DNA of 32,512 nucleotides from Apostichopus parvimensis (lineage: Eukaryota > Echinodermata > Holothuroidea > Aspidochirotida > Stichopodidae). Shown piece after piece: positions 21,142 to 30,123 of the stretch. Location: the NCBI GenBank assembly GCA_000934455.1, contig KN882591.1, forward strand, positions 124,845-157,356, given 5' to 3'. The notes under the pieces were generated by a model. It did not search any database. It had not been told where the DNA came from and saw only the letters and a list, made by a program, of their open reading frames with translations. Each line of letters starts with the position of its first letter. The first letter of the stretch is position 1. Position numbers and translations under genes: made by a program.

Positions 21142-21388
21142 ATGAACGTTAAGGAGTTACTAGCAATGTCCAGCGTAACGAAAGCAAGAGCTTCAAGTTC
21201 TAGTGAGAGTGTTGTTATACCTAGGGCAAAGCAACAACGATGTGTGGTGTACTGGGTGGACGAGATTGAGGTTAGTAGAGTGCCTTTGTCAGCAGTATGC
21301 AAGAAGGAAGATGCTAGAGAAGGGATTACAGCAGGTGTTATGTGGGGAGCAACTGGGCCATACCAGGCAGAAATCCTAAAAATCAGCG
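21142..21388 (+). CDS. First coding exon, BEN-protein-like N-terminus
   Basis: The ATG at 21142 follows a TTTCAG acceptor (21099). The exon encodes a Ser-rich start and then CVVYWVDEIEVSRVPLSAV, followed by GVMWGATGPYQAEILKIS, ending at GCG|GTAGGT (21388/21389) in phase 1. The WVD...V...YQAEILKI pattern resembles the small beta-rich N-terminal domain found before coiled coils in many BEN-domain proteins. That reading comes from memory, so it is tentative. Exon 23785 onwards continues in compatible phase (G plus AC gives Asp). Confidence 0.5.
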
Positions 21389-21834
21389 GTAGGTGCTATC
21401 TTGATTCCTATTTTTATTTTATTTATTTGTGCTCTATTATTGGAAATTGCCCTGAGCAATTGTTTTGAAAGCCATGATTATCTTACGTCAACCTTGTGTA
21501 GAGCCATGCCCTTTTGGCATAGTTGGCATGCCTTAGCATTTAACTCCACCGGAACTGGTCAAACCCTTCCGTTCAGGTTGGGAGACCCTTCAGGGCGTGG
21601 GGTAACACTATTTGTTAACACTATTTCGATGGTAGGCTACTGCCAGAGCAGTATAGCCTAGGCTAAACTTTTGAGCATAAATCGTAGCTTTTCAATCCAA
21701 TATTTCTGTAAAATGTTCAGATTTCGTAAATATTAGTATGAGTGCTTTTCCAGAACCTTTTATCAACCTTTATCATAATTTTATATCTCCATACTTAATG
21801 ATCTCAGCGGTTCCTAAGATCGTTATTTACGTAT
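21389..21834. other. Intron sequence, nothing further recognised
   Basis: The first part of the intron that starts at GTAGGT 21389. It contains a TAGGCTA/TAGCCTAGGCTA near-palindrome at about 21633-21666 and is otherwise AT-rich without coding signal. Confidence 0.4.
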
Positions 21835-22682
21835 TGTAGCCTTAACAGGGGACCTTACGTGATAGTTAAGTTATATTTTTGCATAGCGCCCTCATTTAGT
21901 GAGTCGTTAGATGTCTTAACTCGTCTTAACTCATGTTCGTAATGTCAATGTGATTTTGAGGCCGAGTTGTTTTTATTGACATGTTATTAATATGTACTGA
22001 GAGGTTGTTTTAACTAAATGTTGGATACTTCTCTTTGTTTTAATTAATTTCTTGTATTGGGAAATATGTACACCTTTTTAATTATAACTATGGAAAGTTA
22101 GCTAATATGCAACCATTGTTATAGAGCCATTTTTAAAGGTTACAAGTTATATGTTACAAGTTAAATGGTTATAAGGTGAATAGCCGACAGAGAAATGGTT
22201 ATTAGGGGAATAACCGGCATTTGTTTTTGCTTTGCCATAAATTAGTTTCTAGTTAATTCCTTATCGGAATTGTGAACTTAAATGATGTTCACTCGTGTAT
22301 GGTCACATGACCACACGTAGTTAAAGGAGCCGTCCCTGTATTTCATTATTAAAGGAGTACTCTAGATACCTCATTAACTTTTATTTATTTAAGTGTCTTA
22401 CCTAATTGTTTGCCATGCTGCTCCTTATTCTTGTAATGTTAAGATTTTCACTTTATCTTATTTGTAAATGGCTTTTACTTATGAGACATTGTTTTTCCTT
22501 TCCTTTTCACGTAGAGCTCGCTAGTTGGTGTCAGATTACACGCTAGTAGATTTAATACACATGGACTAGAACAAAAACCATCGTGTCTATTCCATTCTTT
22601 TGGTCATCGGCAGAGACCCGGAGCTCCCATCACCCCACCCCCAGGAATGTCACCACCGAACATCCTTTCCCCCGGCGTTACA
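21835..22682 (+). mobile_element. Possible solo LTR
   Basis: The stretch runs from TGTAGCC with a nearby GGGGACCTTACGTGA and a GCGCCCTC motif, to a C-rich end finishing in CCCCCGGCGTTACA. TG...CA ends and a pyrimidine-rich R/U5-like tail suggest a long terminal repeat of about 848 bp. I see no matching target duplication at the two borders and no internal coding region, so this is only a candidate. A short duplicated segment (GGTTAT-x-AGG...GAATA) lies at about 22168-22222. Confidence 0.3.
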
Positions 22683-23205
22683 CTTGTAAACACAATATCT
22701 GAAGAAGTAAAAGTTGGTTGAATTTGAAACTTGGTAGTCAATGATCCCGATAGTTTTCATGGAGGTCAAAGGTCATTTGAGGTAAACAGAAGTCAAAGTA
22801 TGAAAACCTTGTAAACACTTTATCTCAACAAGTAAAAGTAAAAGTTGGTTGAACTTGAAACTTGCTTTGTAGATAGCCCTTGGTGAGTAGATGATCCCTA
22901 TTGTTTTTCATGGAGGTCATTTAAGGTCAACAGAGGTCAAAGTCCTAAAACCTTGTAAACACAATATCTCATGTAGTAAAACTTGGTTGAACTTCAAACT
23001 TGATTTGTAGATAGCCCTTGGTGAGTAGATGATCCCTTTTGGGTATTTGAGGTCAACAGAGGTCAAAGTATTAAAACCTTGTAAGCACAATATCTCAAGA
23101 AGTAAATGTTGTGCTTGAAACAAAACAACGTTTGTAGAAAAGTAAACAGTAAAAGATTTCAAGTAAATCCAAATTCTAAGCATAGAGTGTATGATCCCTA
23201 ATTAT
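22683..23205. repeat. AGGTCA-rich satellite, about four units of 125-145 bp
   Basis: Units start at 22683, 22808, 22952 and 23078, each with CTTGTAA(A/G)CAC then a TATCTCA-like segment, GGTTGAACTTGAAACTTG, GATGATCCC and a block of AGGTCA half-sites. The last unit is degenerate. A perfect DR1 (AGGTCAAAGGTCA) is at 22763-22775. DR4 pairs are at 22914-22939 (three half-sites in a row) and 23050-23065. It lies inside the large intron of the BEN-like gene. Confidence 0.85.
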
Positions 23206-23784
23206 TGCTACAAGCTGTGAATGGCCTGTCAGTTTCATAATCATGGCCTAATGGTAGTGAGTGACATGAAATTTCTGGTTATTTTATAGTTGTACCAGTC
23301 ACACAAATTACGTCTATTAGGATTTATCTGCACCTTTTTACAATCAACCATTTTAATCTTCCTCATACCAACATATGATTGCATAGAATAAATTTTATTG
23401 AAGTATATTTAAGCATATAATTGCACATTCAATCATGATAATATTATGACTGTGGCCTGTAGCCAGGCCTGCAGAGATTGCATAAAATTAACATTTAGGG
23501 GCATATATTATTTTAATCAGGGTAAGGTATGGTGTACAGTGGAAAATAAAACATATAGAGACAACAAAAGATGAAATTTAATACCTAATTAAATCAAGAG
23601 TGCATAAGTCTTGGCACATTTGTTTTGGAAAATCTGAAACCCAGCCTGTAATATTTACCCCGTGTATTGAAATTGTGTAACTATAAATGAATTTCTTACA
23701 ATCACACTTCCTAACTTAGATGTTGATGTGTGCAAGAATCTTTTAAAAACAAATAAAAATTGACATTTCATTACTTTCTTGCAG
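23206..23784. other. Intron sequence, nothing recognised
   Basis: AT-rich DNA between the satellite and the acceptor TTTCTTGCAG at 23775-23784. No repeat or coding signal was identified. Confidence 0.45.
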
Positions 23785-24444
23785 ACAATCTACAAGTCTT
23801 GAAAGATGTTGAAGCAGAGTTAGAGAAAGGAATTGCAAGAAGCAGATTTCAAAGACAGTAAAAGCACCAGAGGACGCAAAATTAAGATAAGCAGGAAGGT
23901 GATTGAAGCTGAAGAGGGAATAGAGGGTGAAGATGAAGAAGCAGAAGTTCAGAAAACAAAGAAACCAAAAACTATGTGCGAAATGAGTGCAAGAAGACAA
24001 TTCTAAGGAAGAGATAAATGCTAAACTGAGAGCCAAGCATGCAGTTTGTAGTAGCTTTTTTAGTGACTCTGGATCTGATGTTGTCCAGGAGGTGGCTCCA
24101 CCATACTTGGTGCAAGATGAGACTGACATAGACTTACATCTTGACAGTTATGCATTTGAAGGCATTGTAAAAGCAGTGGAGGTGGCCAATGACATGAGCT
24201 ATACCGATGCTCCCAACTTAAAATACCACGACATGGATGATGGGTCTTGAGAGTCGGACCTTGAAAATTTAACATTAATTGATGAAAATTTTAAACTTAT
24301 TCAGCAGAACAATGAACTGACTGCACAATGGTGGAGGATGGTTGGAGAATGAAAACTTAAAGCTGGAATCTTTTGAGTACAAGAAGAAACTGGAAGCTGC
24401 CACCAGCACACAAGCAGTTGAAACTGTTCACTTGGAAGGTTCAG
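23785..24444 (+). pseudogene. Coiled-coil exon of the BEN-like gene, frameshifted
   Basis: After the acceptor at 23784 the sequence continues the 21142 exon in phase, as DNLQVLKDVEAELEK. A one-base change near 23830 moves the protein to the next frame (ELQEADFKDSKSTRGRKIK), and another near 23990 moves it to the third (DNSKEEINAKLRAKH, then FFSDSGSDVVQE). An in-frame TGA at 24248-24250 and a further indel near 24340 follow. Late segments (ENLTLIDENFKLIQQNNEL, NENLKLESFEYKKKLEAA) are leucine/asparagine-rich coiled coil. It ends at TTCAG|GTATGT (24444/24445). The content fits the middle of a BEN-domain protein, but the locus is disabled or poorly assembled. Confidence 0.45.
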
Positions 24445-24922
24445 GTATGTTTTCTTTCCTACAGTAAGCAGCATTCAGGGATTGTGCCAGAACTGATTAA
24501 AAGGGGGATCCAGTAATGTGTTCTCTGTATGTATTGTGCAATACTTTCAATTCTTTTAGCAGAAAGAGACTCCTGGTCCTTTACTAAGACATTTTAAATG
24601 TGTAAAGTGGACAATATGGATTAATTATAACCTTTATATTTCATAGATTGCCTAAACACAGTATCATATCGGATTAATCCTCCCTCCCCTCTCCCTGTTA
24701 GAAATCATGGTTTTCACATGCTCAGGGTGTACTCATTCTAGTTGATTATAGGTACATTCCCGCATGGCAGTGGTCTTTCAACTCCTTATGTAACATGGAT
24801 GGTTGGCGCTGAGGGCTTAATCACAATGTTTTTAACTATTAACTCAGAGACATCCTCAATCTGTCCATTTCATAGTAATTTGCAAATGTGTAACATATTT
24901 TTTTTTCGGATATTATCTTTAG
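24445..24922. other. Intron of BEN-like gene
   Basis: Starts GTATGT and ends in a T-rich tract with TTATCTTTAG at 24913-24922. No other feature seen. Confidence 0.4.
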
Positions 24923-25258
24923 GCATTTGTGTCACACCAAGAAAGGTGAAATTCATGCGAAGAACTAGCCACATTTGTGGAGTCTAGTGTTCATGGATCC
25001 CCAGGTCAGCTATCATCCTCCAGTCCATCCTCATGTGGTGCATCATACTCTACTCCATCCATGCCTGACCATGAGTCCTTATTTGGTCCATTCCTTGCCT
25101 AGTCCTGTCGTATCAGGTCATTCCTCGTCTCAAGCATCTGATACCTCAGATTTGCCAACCCATCAAACCATGGAAAGGGTATATATGTTACATGCATTTT
25201 TAATGAACAATTCGGTTGAGATGGTGGACATGATTGAACGTGTGGGGTATCCATATTA
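24923..25258 (+). pseudogene. Ser/Pro-rich exon of the BEN-like gene
   Basis: After the acceptor at 24922 one frame reads AFVSHQER, a TGA, then SCEELATFVESSVHGSPGQL, SSSSPSSCGASYSTPS and a stop at about 25098. Another frame goes on with VSGHSSSQASDTSDLPTHQ. The Ser/Pro/Thr-rich content suggests a disordered linker. At least one stop and one frame change are present. Confidence 0.35.
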
Positions 25259-26572
25259 TTAAAATAACAGCTCAACAGATGTAGTGGTTTTTGTCCTGTT
25301 TTCAACTTACAATACAAAAACTCAACATCTCTCCAGAATTTCCCATTGTATTATGTTGGTATTAAATTATTAGTTTGGCTGACTAGACTAGTGATAATTT
25401 GACATCTCAGCTAAAAAGTCAACATCGGAGTAACATAACAATTTTTGTCAAGTTGCAGGATTTATTTGTGTAGACATTATCTCCACAATGTTATAAAACT
25501 GGCTTTAATCACTGATATGTAATAGTTTCTAATATGATAACAATTGATAGTGTCACTAGTTTGACAGAGATGTGAAGTTATTGTGAGTCTGAAAGTAGCA
25601 ATTATCACTATCTTGTTGTTTTGCCAAGTTCACTGATATCAAGTTCACTCCAACAAGTTCAATTATAAATTAAGTTGAAATAATTTTCTAATATTTATTT
25701 GTATTTTCGCTGTAAAAAGCTAATATTTGTTTCATGTAAAGCATGGTATCTCTTCCATCTTGCTTGTTTGTTCAGTCTACCACTATCCTCTTGTCATTTT
25801 TCACATTTCTAATACATGCCTGTTTGGAAGCTATACAAATTTGTAACATTAATTCTATAAAACTTAGCTTATGCAATAGCAAGACGCGAAATTTAAATGA
25901 GGATAGCTAGTTACCAAAATAATCTACATAACTTTGGGTACAGTGTCCTTCCAAATCTGCTATATGTATGCCCCCTACTAAAAAATCTATCAAAAACTGC
26001 CTTAGGTGTTGGAATTCCCACAAGGAATGGGCCTATAAAGGAGGAAATAACAGTTTTCGTTCAAATTTCCTTATGTGTGGGATATGTCACAATAGCAATT
26101 TGTATGCCCATAGGACTCTCTCTTCTTTCAAGTGAGGAGAATACCTACAAAATATCCTACCAATTGATCTTTAAAAGCAGTTAAACGCACAGAATAAAAT
26201 GAAAGCAGAACTTTGTACGGTTTTGAATCTTCTTTTTTGAACAGTTTTTACCAACAGGCTATCCTCCTTTAAATGAATGATGCTGTATTGAACTGCTCAT
26301 TTTTCAAGATCCTTTGGTAAAGTGCTATTGTACCTTTGGGGTGTTGATGGATATCAAGTCAAAGTAATCTATATACTGCATATTGTTGTGTATGATCCTT
26401 TGGTGGTATTTCAGGGCTCTTGTATTACAAACCTGAGATCATGAACTGAGGAACAAGTGACTGTTTTCTCACTGATAAATTCTATTGTGAAATAGTCCAG
26501 TTCAATAATTTGAAATGTTACTCACTCTTTTAGAACTTTCATTGATTTTTTTTTTTTGGGTTTATTTCTCAG
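25259..26572. other. No gene recognised
   Basis: AT-rich stretch. One 95-codon frame at 25897-26184 has no recognisable motif and no supporting splice or poly(A) context, so I treat it as chance. The right end is a T-run and acceptor TTTATTTCTCAG (26561-26572). Confidence 0.4.
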
Positions 26573-26677
26573 AGTGACTTGGTTGAGTTGGTCAAGGGAA
26601 CTGGGCTGCACATAACAGTTAAAAAAAGAACATGTGTCATCCTTAAGGGGAAAAAAGGACAGATAGCGAACAATTGA
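26573..26677 (+). CDS. Possible start of a BEN domain or last exon
   Basis: The frame after the acceptor reads SDLVELVKGTGLHITVKKR, then CVILKGKKGQIANN and TGA at 26675-26677. The VELV-x-GTG-x-H/Y-I pattern resembles the opening strand of BEN domains, but the rest of a BEN domain (about 80 residues) is missing. It may be a truncated last exon of the gene at 21142 or a chance frame. Confidence 0.25.
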   Translation, partial: SDLVELVKGTGLHITVKKRTCVILKGKKGQIANN

Positions 26678-26788
26678 ACTGTATTTGACTTCCAATTTGG
26701 AGCGTTTGAAAAGCTACTACCTTAAAAAGAGAACACATGAAGGCAAATAAGTAGGTTTAAAAAAATTTTAGGGAGAAAATTTAGTAAA

Positions 26789-27068
26789 ATGGATTATTTT
26801 TCTTTTAAAATTGTCACTCAAATGAGTCATCGTTCATACAGCAGAGCGTCAATAGGTACGTACGGTGCAATATTTTGTAAAACAGCAAGCACCATTGTGA
26901 TTCCGCGATACAATTTGATTGCAAGATACCGCAAAATTAACAGAAAAATAGACCTAAAAGATGCCTCGTGCGTAATATGTCAAGGGCAAATGGTTTACGT
27001 TACTATCAACGAATTAAAAAAATTAAACAAAAACAACTACGAGGAGACGCAGGCCCGATTCGACCAGG
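26789..27068 (+). CDS. Unrecognised basic reading frame, possible first exon
   Basis: The ATG at 26789 opens 93 codons up to CCAGG|GTAGGA (27068/27069). The segment has MSHRSYSRASIGTYGAIFCK, then YRKINRKIDLKDASCVICQG with a C-x2-C, and a Lys/Asn-rich end. It has more CG dinucleotides than its neighbours. I do not recognise it. It could be a first exon of the DDE gene at 30124, with the LINE inside its intron, although the simple phase does not match (1 versus 2), so an extra exon would be needed. Confidence 0.3.
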
Positions 27069-27539
27069 GTAGGATACATGACTAAGCTTCAGCTGAACAT
27101 ACTCGTTTTAATATCCAAAGTACATACACAGGAAAAAATATGCTAGCAGTAAACCGAATTCCGTTGTGAATATCCCAACTCGAAATCCACATTTCTCGTT
27201 CAATCCTGGGCGAAATACTATCGTCACTCTGTTTTATTTTATAGAGTTAGGCCAGTAACATCCACTACGTACACAATCACAAAAGACATGCAGTTGTTAG
27301 TTGGCTTTCGTGGAGTGCGGACGTGTTTTCGGCTGCTCTCCACTTTTCGTTGACCACACATTTTTTTTCCTTCTTTACGTTGGCCTTTCATTAGTTTGCA
27401 GTTTGTTTAGTATAGTTTGTGTCTTTTGGGTTTGTTTCGTTTTGTTTTTTTGTATAGGTGCGTGGCTTTGCCACAACCCCTAGTTTTTCGGGGGAGGCTA
27501 AGGTCGTCCCCGGACAAGTTTTTTCAGTTTTGCGTTCTG

Positions 27540-27719
27540 ACAGTCCTCCATCTCCCTTTGGACATGTCTGAACAGGTTCTTGTGCGGACACTGGGGCGTT
27601 TTGGGAAAGTGACCGGCTACGAGGAGCCGGAATTCCTTCAATGTAAGGGTGTCAAGACCCGGGACTACACGAGTAAGAGTCGAGCTGAAGTCCGATATCC
27701 CCTCTACCTTGTGGGCTAA
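27540..27719 (+). pseudogene. LINE ORF1 N-terminal part, broken
   Basis: The frame reads QVLVRTLGRFGKVTGYEEPE, then a segment ending PLYLVG and TAA at 27717-27719. The FGKV-x-GY style and the following GTEPARIAYQGQPRTCWRC in the next frame match an ORF1 RRM-like/linker region joined to the zinc knuckles. A small insertion near 27715-27719 breaks the join. The hydrophobic run upstream (27417-27530) is read-through of T-rich UTR, not a signal peptide. Confidence 0.5.
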
Positions 27720-28483
27720 TGGGCACAGAGCCAGCCCGCATTGCATACCAGGGCCAGCCTCGCACTTGTTGGAGGTGTGGGCTGGAAGGGCATGAGGCCA
27801 GGTTGTGCCCGAACAAGCGGTGTAGCCGCTGTTTACAGGTTGGGCATACCCTGGCCGAGTGTAAAGGGGATATTGTTTGCAACTCGTGTGGGAAAACGGA
27901 CCATCTCGCCCGTTTATGCCCAGACCGCTCATACGCCGCGAGAGTGGCTACGGGCGTGGTTGAAGCGGTCCCCGTCCCGGCCTTTGACACCGTACCACCT
28001 GATGCTCCTGTCATCGCCCCAGTGTCCGACACTAGCGCCCCGGTGGAGGCTTTGTTCCCCCTTTCGTGTCCCACTTCGTCCCTGATCGAAGTTGCCGAAA
28101 CTGCCAGCCTGCCCACTGAGGCGGAGCTGGACAAAACGGCGGAGATGGTACTAGCGGAGTGGCATGCGGAGCAGGATGCCGTTTGTACTGGTTCACCGGT
28201 AGCTACGCCCGCTATCGGTGATACTAGTCGGGCCCCGAGCCAACTGGCCCAAGATACATTTAGATGCCCAGATTCTGACTCGCCAATTGAGGAGGGCACT
28301 ACAGCCTTAGTAGTTGTGGCTAAGGAGTCCTCCGATTGGTTTGATGAGACGAAACAGGCCACTGATCTCATTGACTCGAGCGGCCCTTCTACCCTGCTCG
28401 CAGTCGCTTCCGCTATACCGGACAAGATGGTCGCTAGTGGACCTCCTGTTCCTGACAGGGAGGTCCTACTCGATCAATGTTGA
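27719..28483 (+). CDS. LINE ORF1 (gag-like) with three CCHC zinc knuckles
   Basis: An open frame of 254 codons. Counted from its Met, the knuckles are C17-x2-C20-x4-H25-x4-C30, C35-C38-H43-C48 and C54-C57-H62-C67, followed by RLCPDRSYAARV. The remainder is Pro/Ala/Thr/Ser-rich and acidic, with no further motif. Such knuckles bind element RNA and pack it into ribonucleoprotein particles. The Met is not a natural start, since the ORF1 body lies upstream in another frame. This stretch is the intact C-terminal half. Confidence 0.7.
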   Translation: MGTEPARIAYQGQPRTCWRCGLEGHEARLCPNKRCSRCLQVGHTLAECKGDIVCNSCGKTDHLARLCPDRSYAARVATGVVEAVPVPAFDTVPPDAPVIAPVSDTSAPVEALFPLSCPTSSLIEVAETASLPTEAELDKTAEMVLAEWHAEQDAVCTGSPVATPAIGDTSRAPSQLAQDTFRCPDSDSPIEEGTTALVVVAKESSDWFDETKQATDLIDSSGPSTLLAVASAIPDKMVASGPPVPDREVLLDQC

Positions 28484-28560
28484 CGAGGAGCTAAGAACTC
28501 TGCTCGCTCGTAGGAAAAGGGGGAACACCGCTAAGGGCCTGAAAAGACCCGTATTGGGAA

Positions 28561-29172
28561 AACATCGCAGGTTATGACACCAGACACCTCGTCACCCTTA
28601 ACGTAAATGGGATGAGGGGTACCCCCAAAAGGCGGCTGATTTTACAGTTCTGCAAGTTGCTCCAAGTGGATGTGGTCCTTTTGCAGGAGACCCACATATC
28701 TTGTGAGAGTGATGTTCATCTTTGGTCCTTGGATTGCGGGGAGGTCTTGCGGGACTGTAATTTTGGTGTCCCCAAAACTTTTTCATTATGTCGGAAAAGT
28801 GGAGAAAGACCATGAAGGTCGGGTGGTGTGCATACACTTAAGGCTCACGCGGGTGAGTTGGTAGTGTGCAATGTTTATGCCCCCAACCGCCCAGCATGTA
28901 GGAAAGATTTCTTGACGGGCTTGCCATCCTTTGTACCGGGCAGGGCAAATTGTATACTTGGGGGAGGGGGACTTCAACTGTGCCCCTCACTCTGCTTTAG
29001 ATAGACGTTCGAGGAAGAGTCCCCCAATTGTACCATCGGCATGATTGAGCTAGGCTTCTTTGTCAAGCACCGAGATCTTGTGGATGTTTGGAGGTCCCAA
29101 AATCCCCAGGTGGGTGCTTGTACGTGGCACTCCGCACTCCACGAAAGCCAAGTACCAACTTGCTTTTTACTT
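28561..29172 (+). pseudogene. LINE ORF2 start: AP-type endonuclease, frameshifted, no RT
   Basis: It starts with YDTRHLVTLNVNGMRG, then DVVLLQETHI, which hold the Asn and catalytic Glu of APE-like endonucleases. A second frame carries LVVCNVYAPNRPACRKDF and ILGG. The GDFN motif comes after a G-run (about 28963-28971) that has thrown it out of frame; GDFNCAP and SALDRRSR continue in a third frame. LVDVWRSQNPQ and TWHSA mark the end of the domain. The fold nicks target DNA for target-primed reverse transcription. The reverse transcriptase that should follow is absent. Confidence 0.65.
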
Positions 29173-29182
29173 TGCTTTTTAC
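29161..29182. repeat. Tandem 12-bp duplication at the LINE/repeat junction
   Basis: TGCTTTTTAC occurs at 29161-29170 and again at 29173-29182, the second being the start of the next repeat unit. It could be microhomology used in joining the two elements, or a short target duplication. Confidence 0.6.
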
Positions 29183-29463
29183 GTGACCCGCCATGCGGGA
29201 TCCAAAAACGTGACGGCCAAACGGCACTACCGAATCATCCCATTGTGATAAATATTCTGATAAACGAAACTCAGGTCAAGCGAGCCAAAAAAAAATAAAT
29301 ATGCCCACCGACCTGACCTGCAGAGACAAACCCCCAACCACCCACTCAAACATTCCAAAAACCACAAAAGGACGACCAGCACGCAGCGAAACGAAGCACC
29401 CCTCCCCACCCCCCAGCACACCACCGTCCAAAAAAGGCGCCTTCAACATGAAGGCGAATGTCA
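29173..29463 (+). repeat. Unnamed repeat, copy 1, with hairpin near its 3' end
   Basis: It begins TGCTTTTTACGT and contains the palindrome CCCGCCATGCGGG, ACGGCACTACCGAA, an A-run and a C/A-rich middle. It ends with a hairpin (29438-29456, 8-bp stem, ACA loop) and GAATGTCA. The same unit recurs at 32174. It codes for nothing I recognise. It could be a non-autonomous element or a LINE tail. Confidence 0.75.
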
Positions 29464-30123
29464 CAGTCATAGTCTTATCAAATTGCAACAAGTTTATGTT
29501 CTTGATACTGTGCTAACTAACGTTGACACCGACCCATAGATACTTTATACTAGACTTTACAAGGCATGGGCTATGATGGCATTGATTTCGTATGCTGTAG
29601 CCGAAATCATGAGGCCTACGTTCTGGCGATTCCCGTTAGTTTCCTGCCCTGAATAACGTTAGTTTCCTCCTCTAAAAACGGTTGTTACCTTCACTTGGTG
29701 TTTGCATAGTTAAGCAGTATTACATTGACTTATCCTGATTGCTTTAATACAGGTATGAAACTCTCCATGGATCAACTTTATCAATGATAACTACACCTTA
29801 CAACAAGTCAGCAATTGGAAGGGTAAACCAAAAGTAAACTAATGCTCTAACATAAAGCGTACAATGCAAAGTAGCACAAAAACATATTTATTAGGTCAAT
29901 TGTGGTCATGTACATGGTATATGTTTTGCAAACAGTTATTGAATGAAACCTCTTAATGAAATATATTTCAAACTTTCAATTGTGGTTACTTGGCAGTAAA
30001 TTAACTACATGCAGAGTGAAGAAACACACATTAAGTGAACAATAAGTGTAGAAAATTTGAATAAAATGGAAATGCTTTTACCATGTTGCACAAAAGGAAT
30101 TGATATTCCATATTTTATTTCAG
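29464..30123. other. No gene recognised
   Basis: AT-rich non-coding DNA up to the acceptor TTTATTTCAG at 30114-30123. An acceptor-like TAATACAG near 29751 could mark a small additional exon, but nothing supports it. Confidence 0.4.

Larger units (their letters stand above)
27300..29172 (+). mobile_element. Non-LTR retrotransposon fragment (Tx1-like), ORF1 plus partial endonuclease
   Basis: A GC-rich block in AT-rich surroundings. It begins with a T-rich 5' UTR-like stretch, then part of ORF1 (FGKVTGYEEPEFLQ), a Cys-His knuckle ORF (27719-28483), and the first part of ORF2 with an AP-type endonuclease (28561 onward). It stops abruptly at 29172, where a different repeat starts, and no reverse transcriptase follows. 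ORF1 with CCHC knuckles next to an APE-type endonuclease is typical of L1/Tx1-style LINEs. Confidence 0.75.

Noticed and set aside
22917-23183. Minus-strand frame with a repeated EILCLQGF-type segment
   Set aside because: It is only the translation of the satellite units; the repeat in the protein mirrors the DNA repeat.
22683-23205. CRISPR-like array
   Set aside because: Units of 125-145 bp with no short repeat/spacer alternation, in a eukaryotic intron.
25897-26184. 95-codon plus-strand frame
   Set aside because: No family resemblance, no acceptor/poly(A) context; probably chance.
27417-27540. Signal peptide or membrane segment at the start of the LINE frame
   Set aside because: The hydrophobic run comes from T-rich 5' UTR-like DNA translated by chance.
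27498-28425. Long minus-strand frames opposite the zinc-knuckle ORF
   Set aside because: They are shadows of a GC-rich, biased plus-strand gene; no motif is seen on the minus strand.
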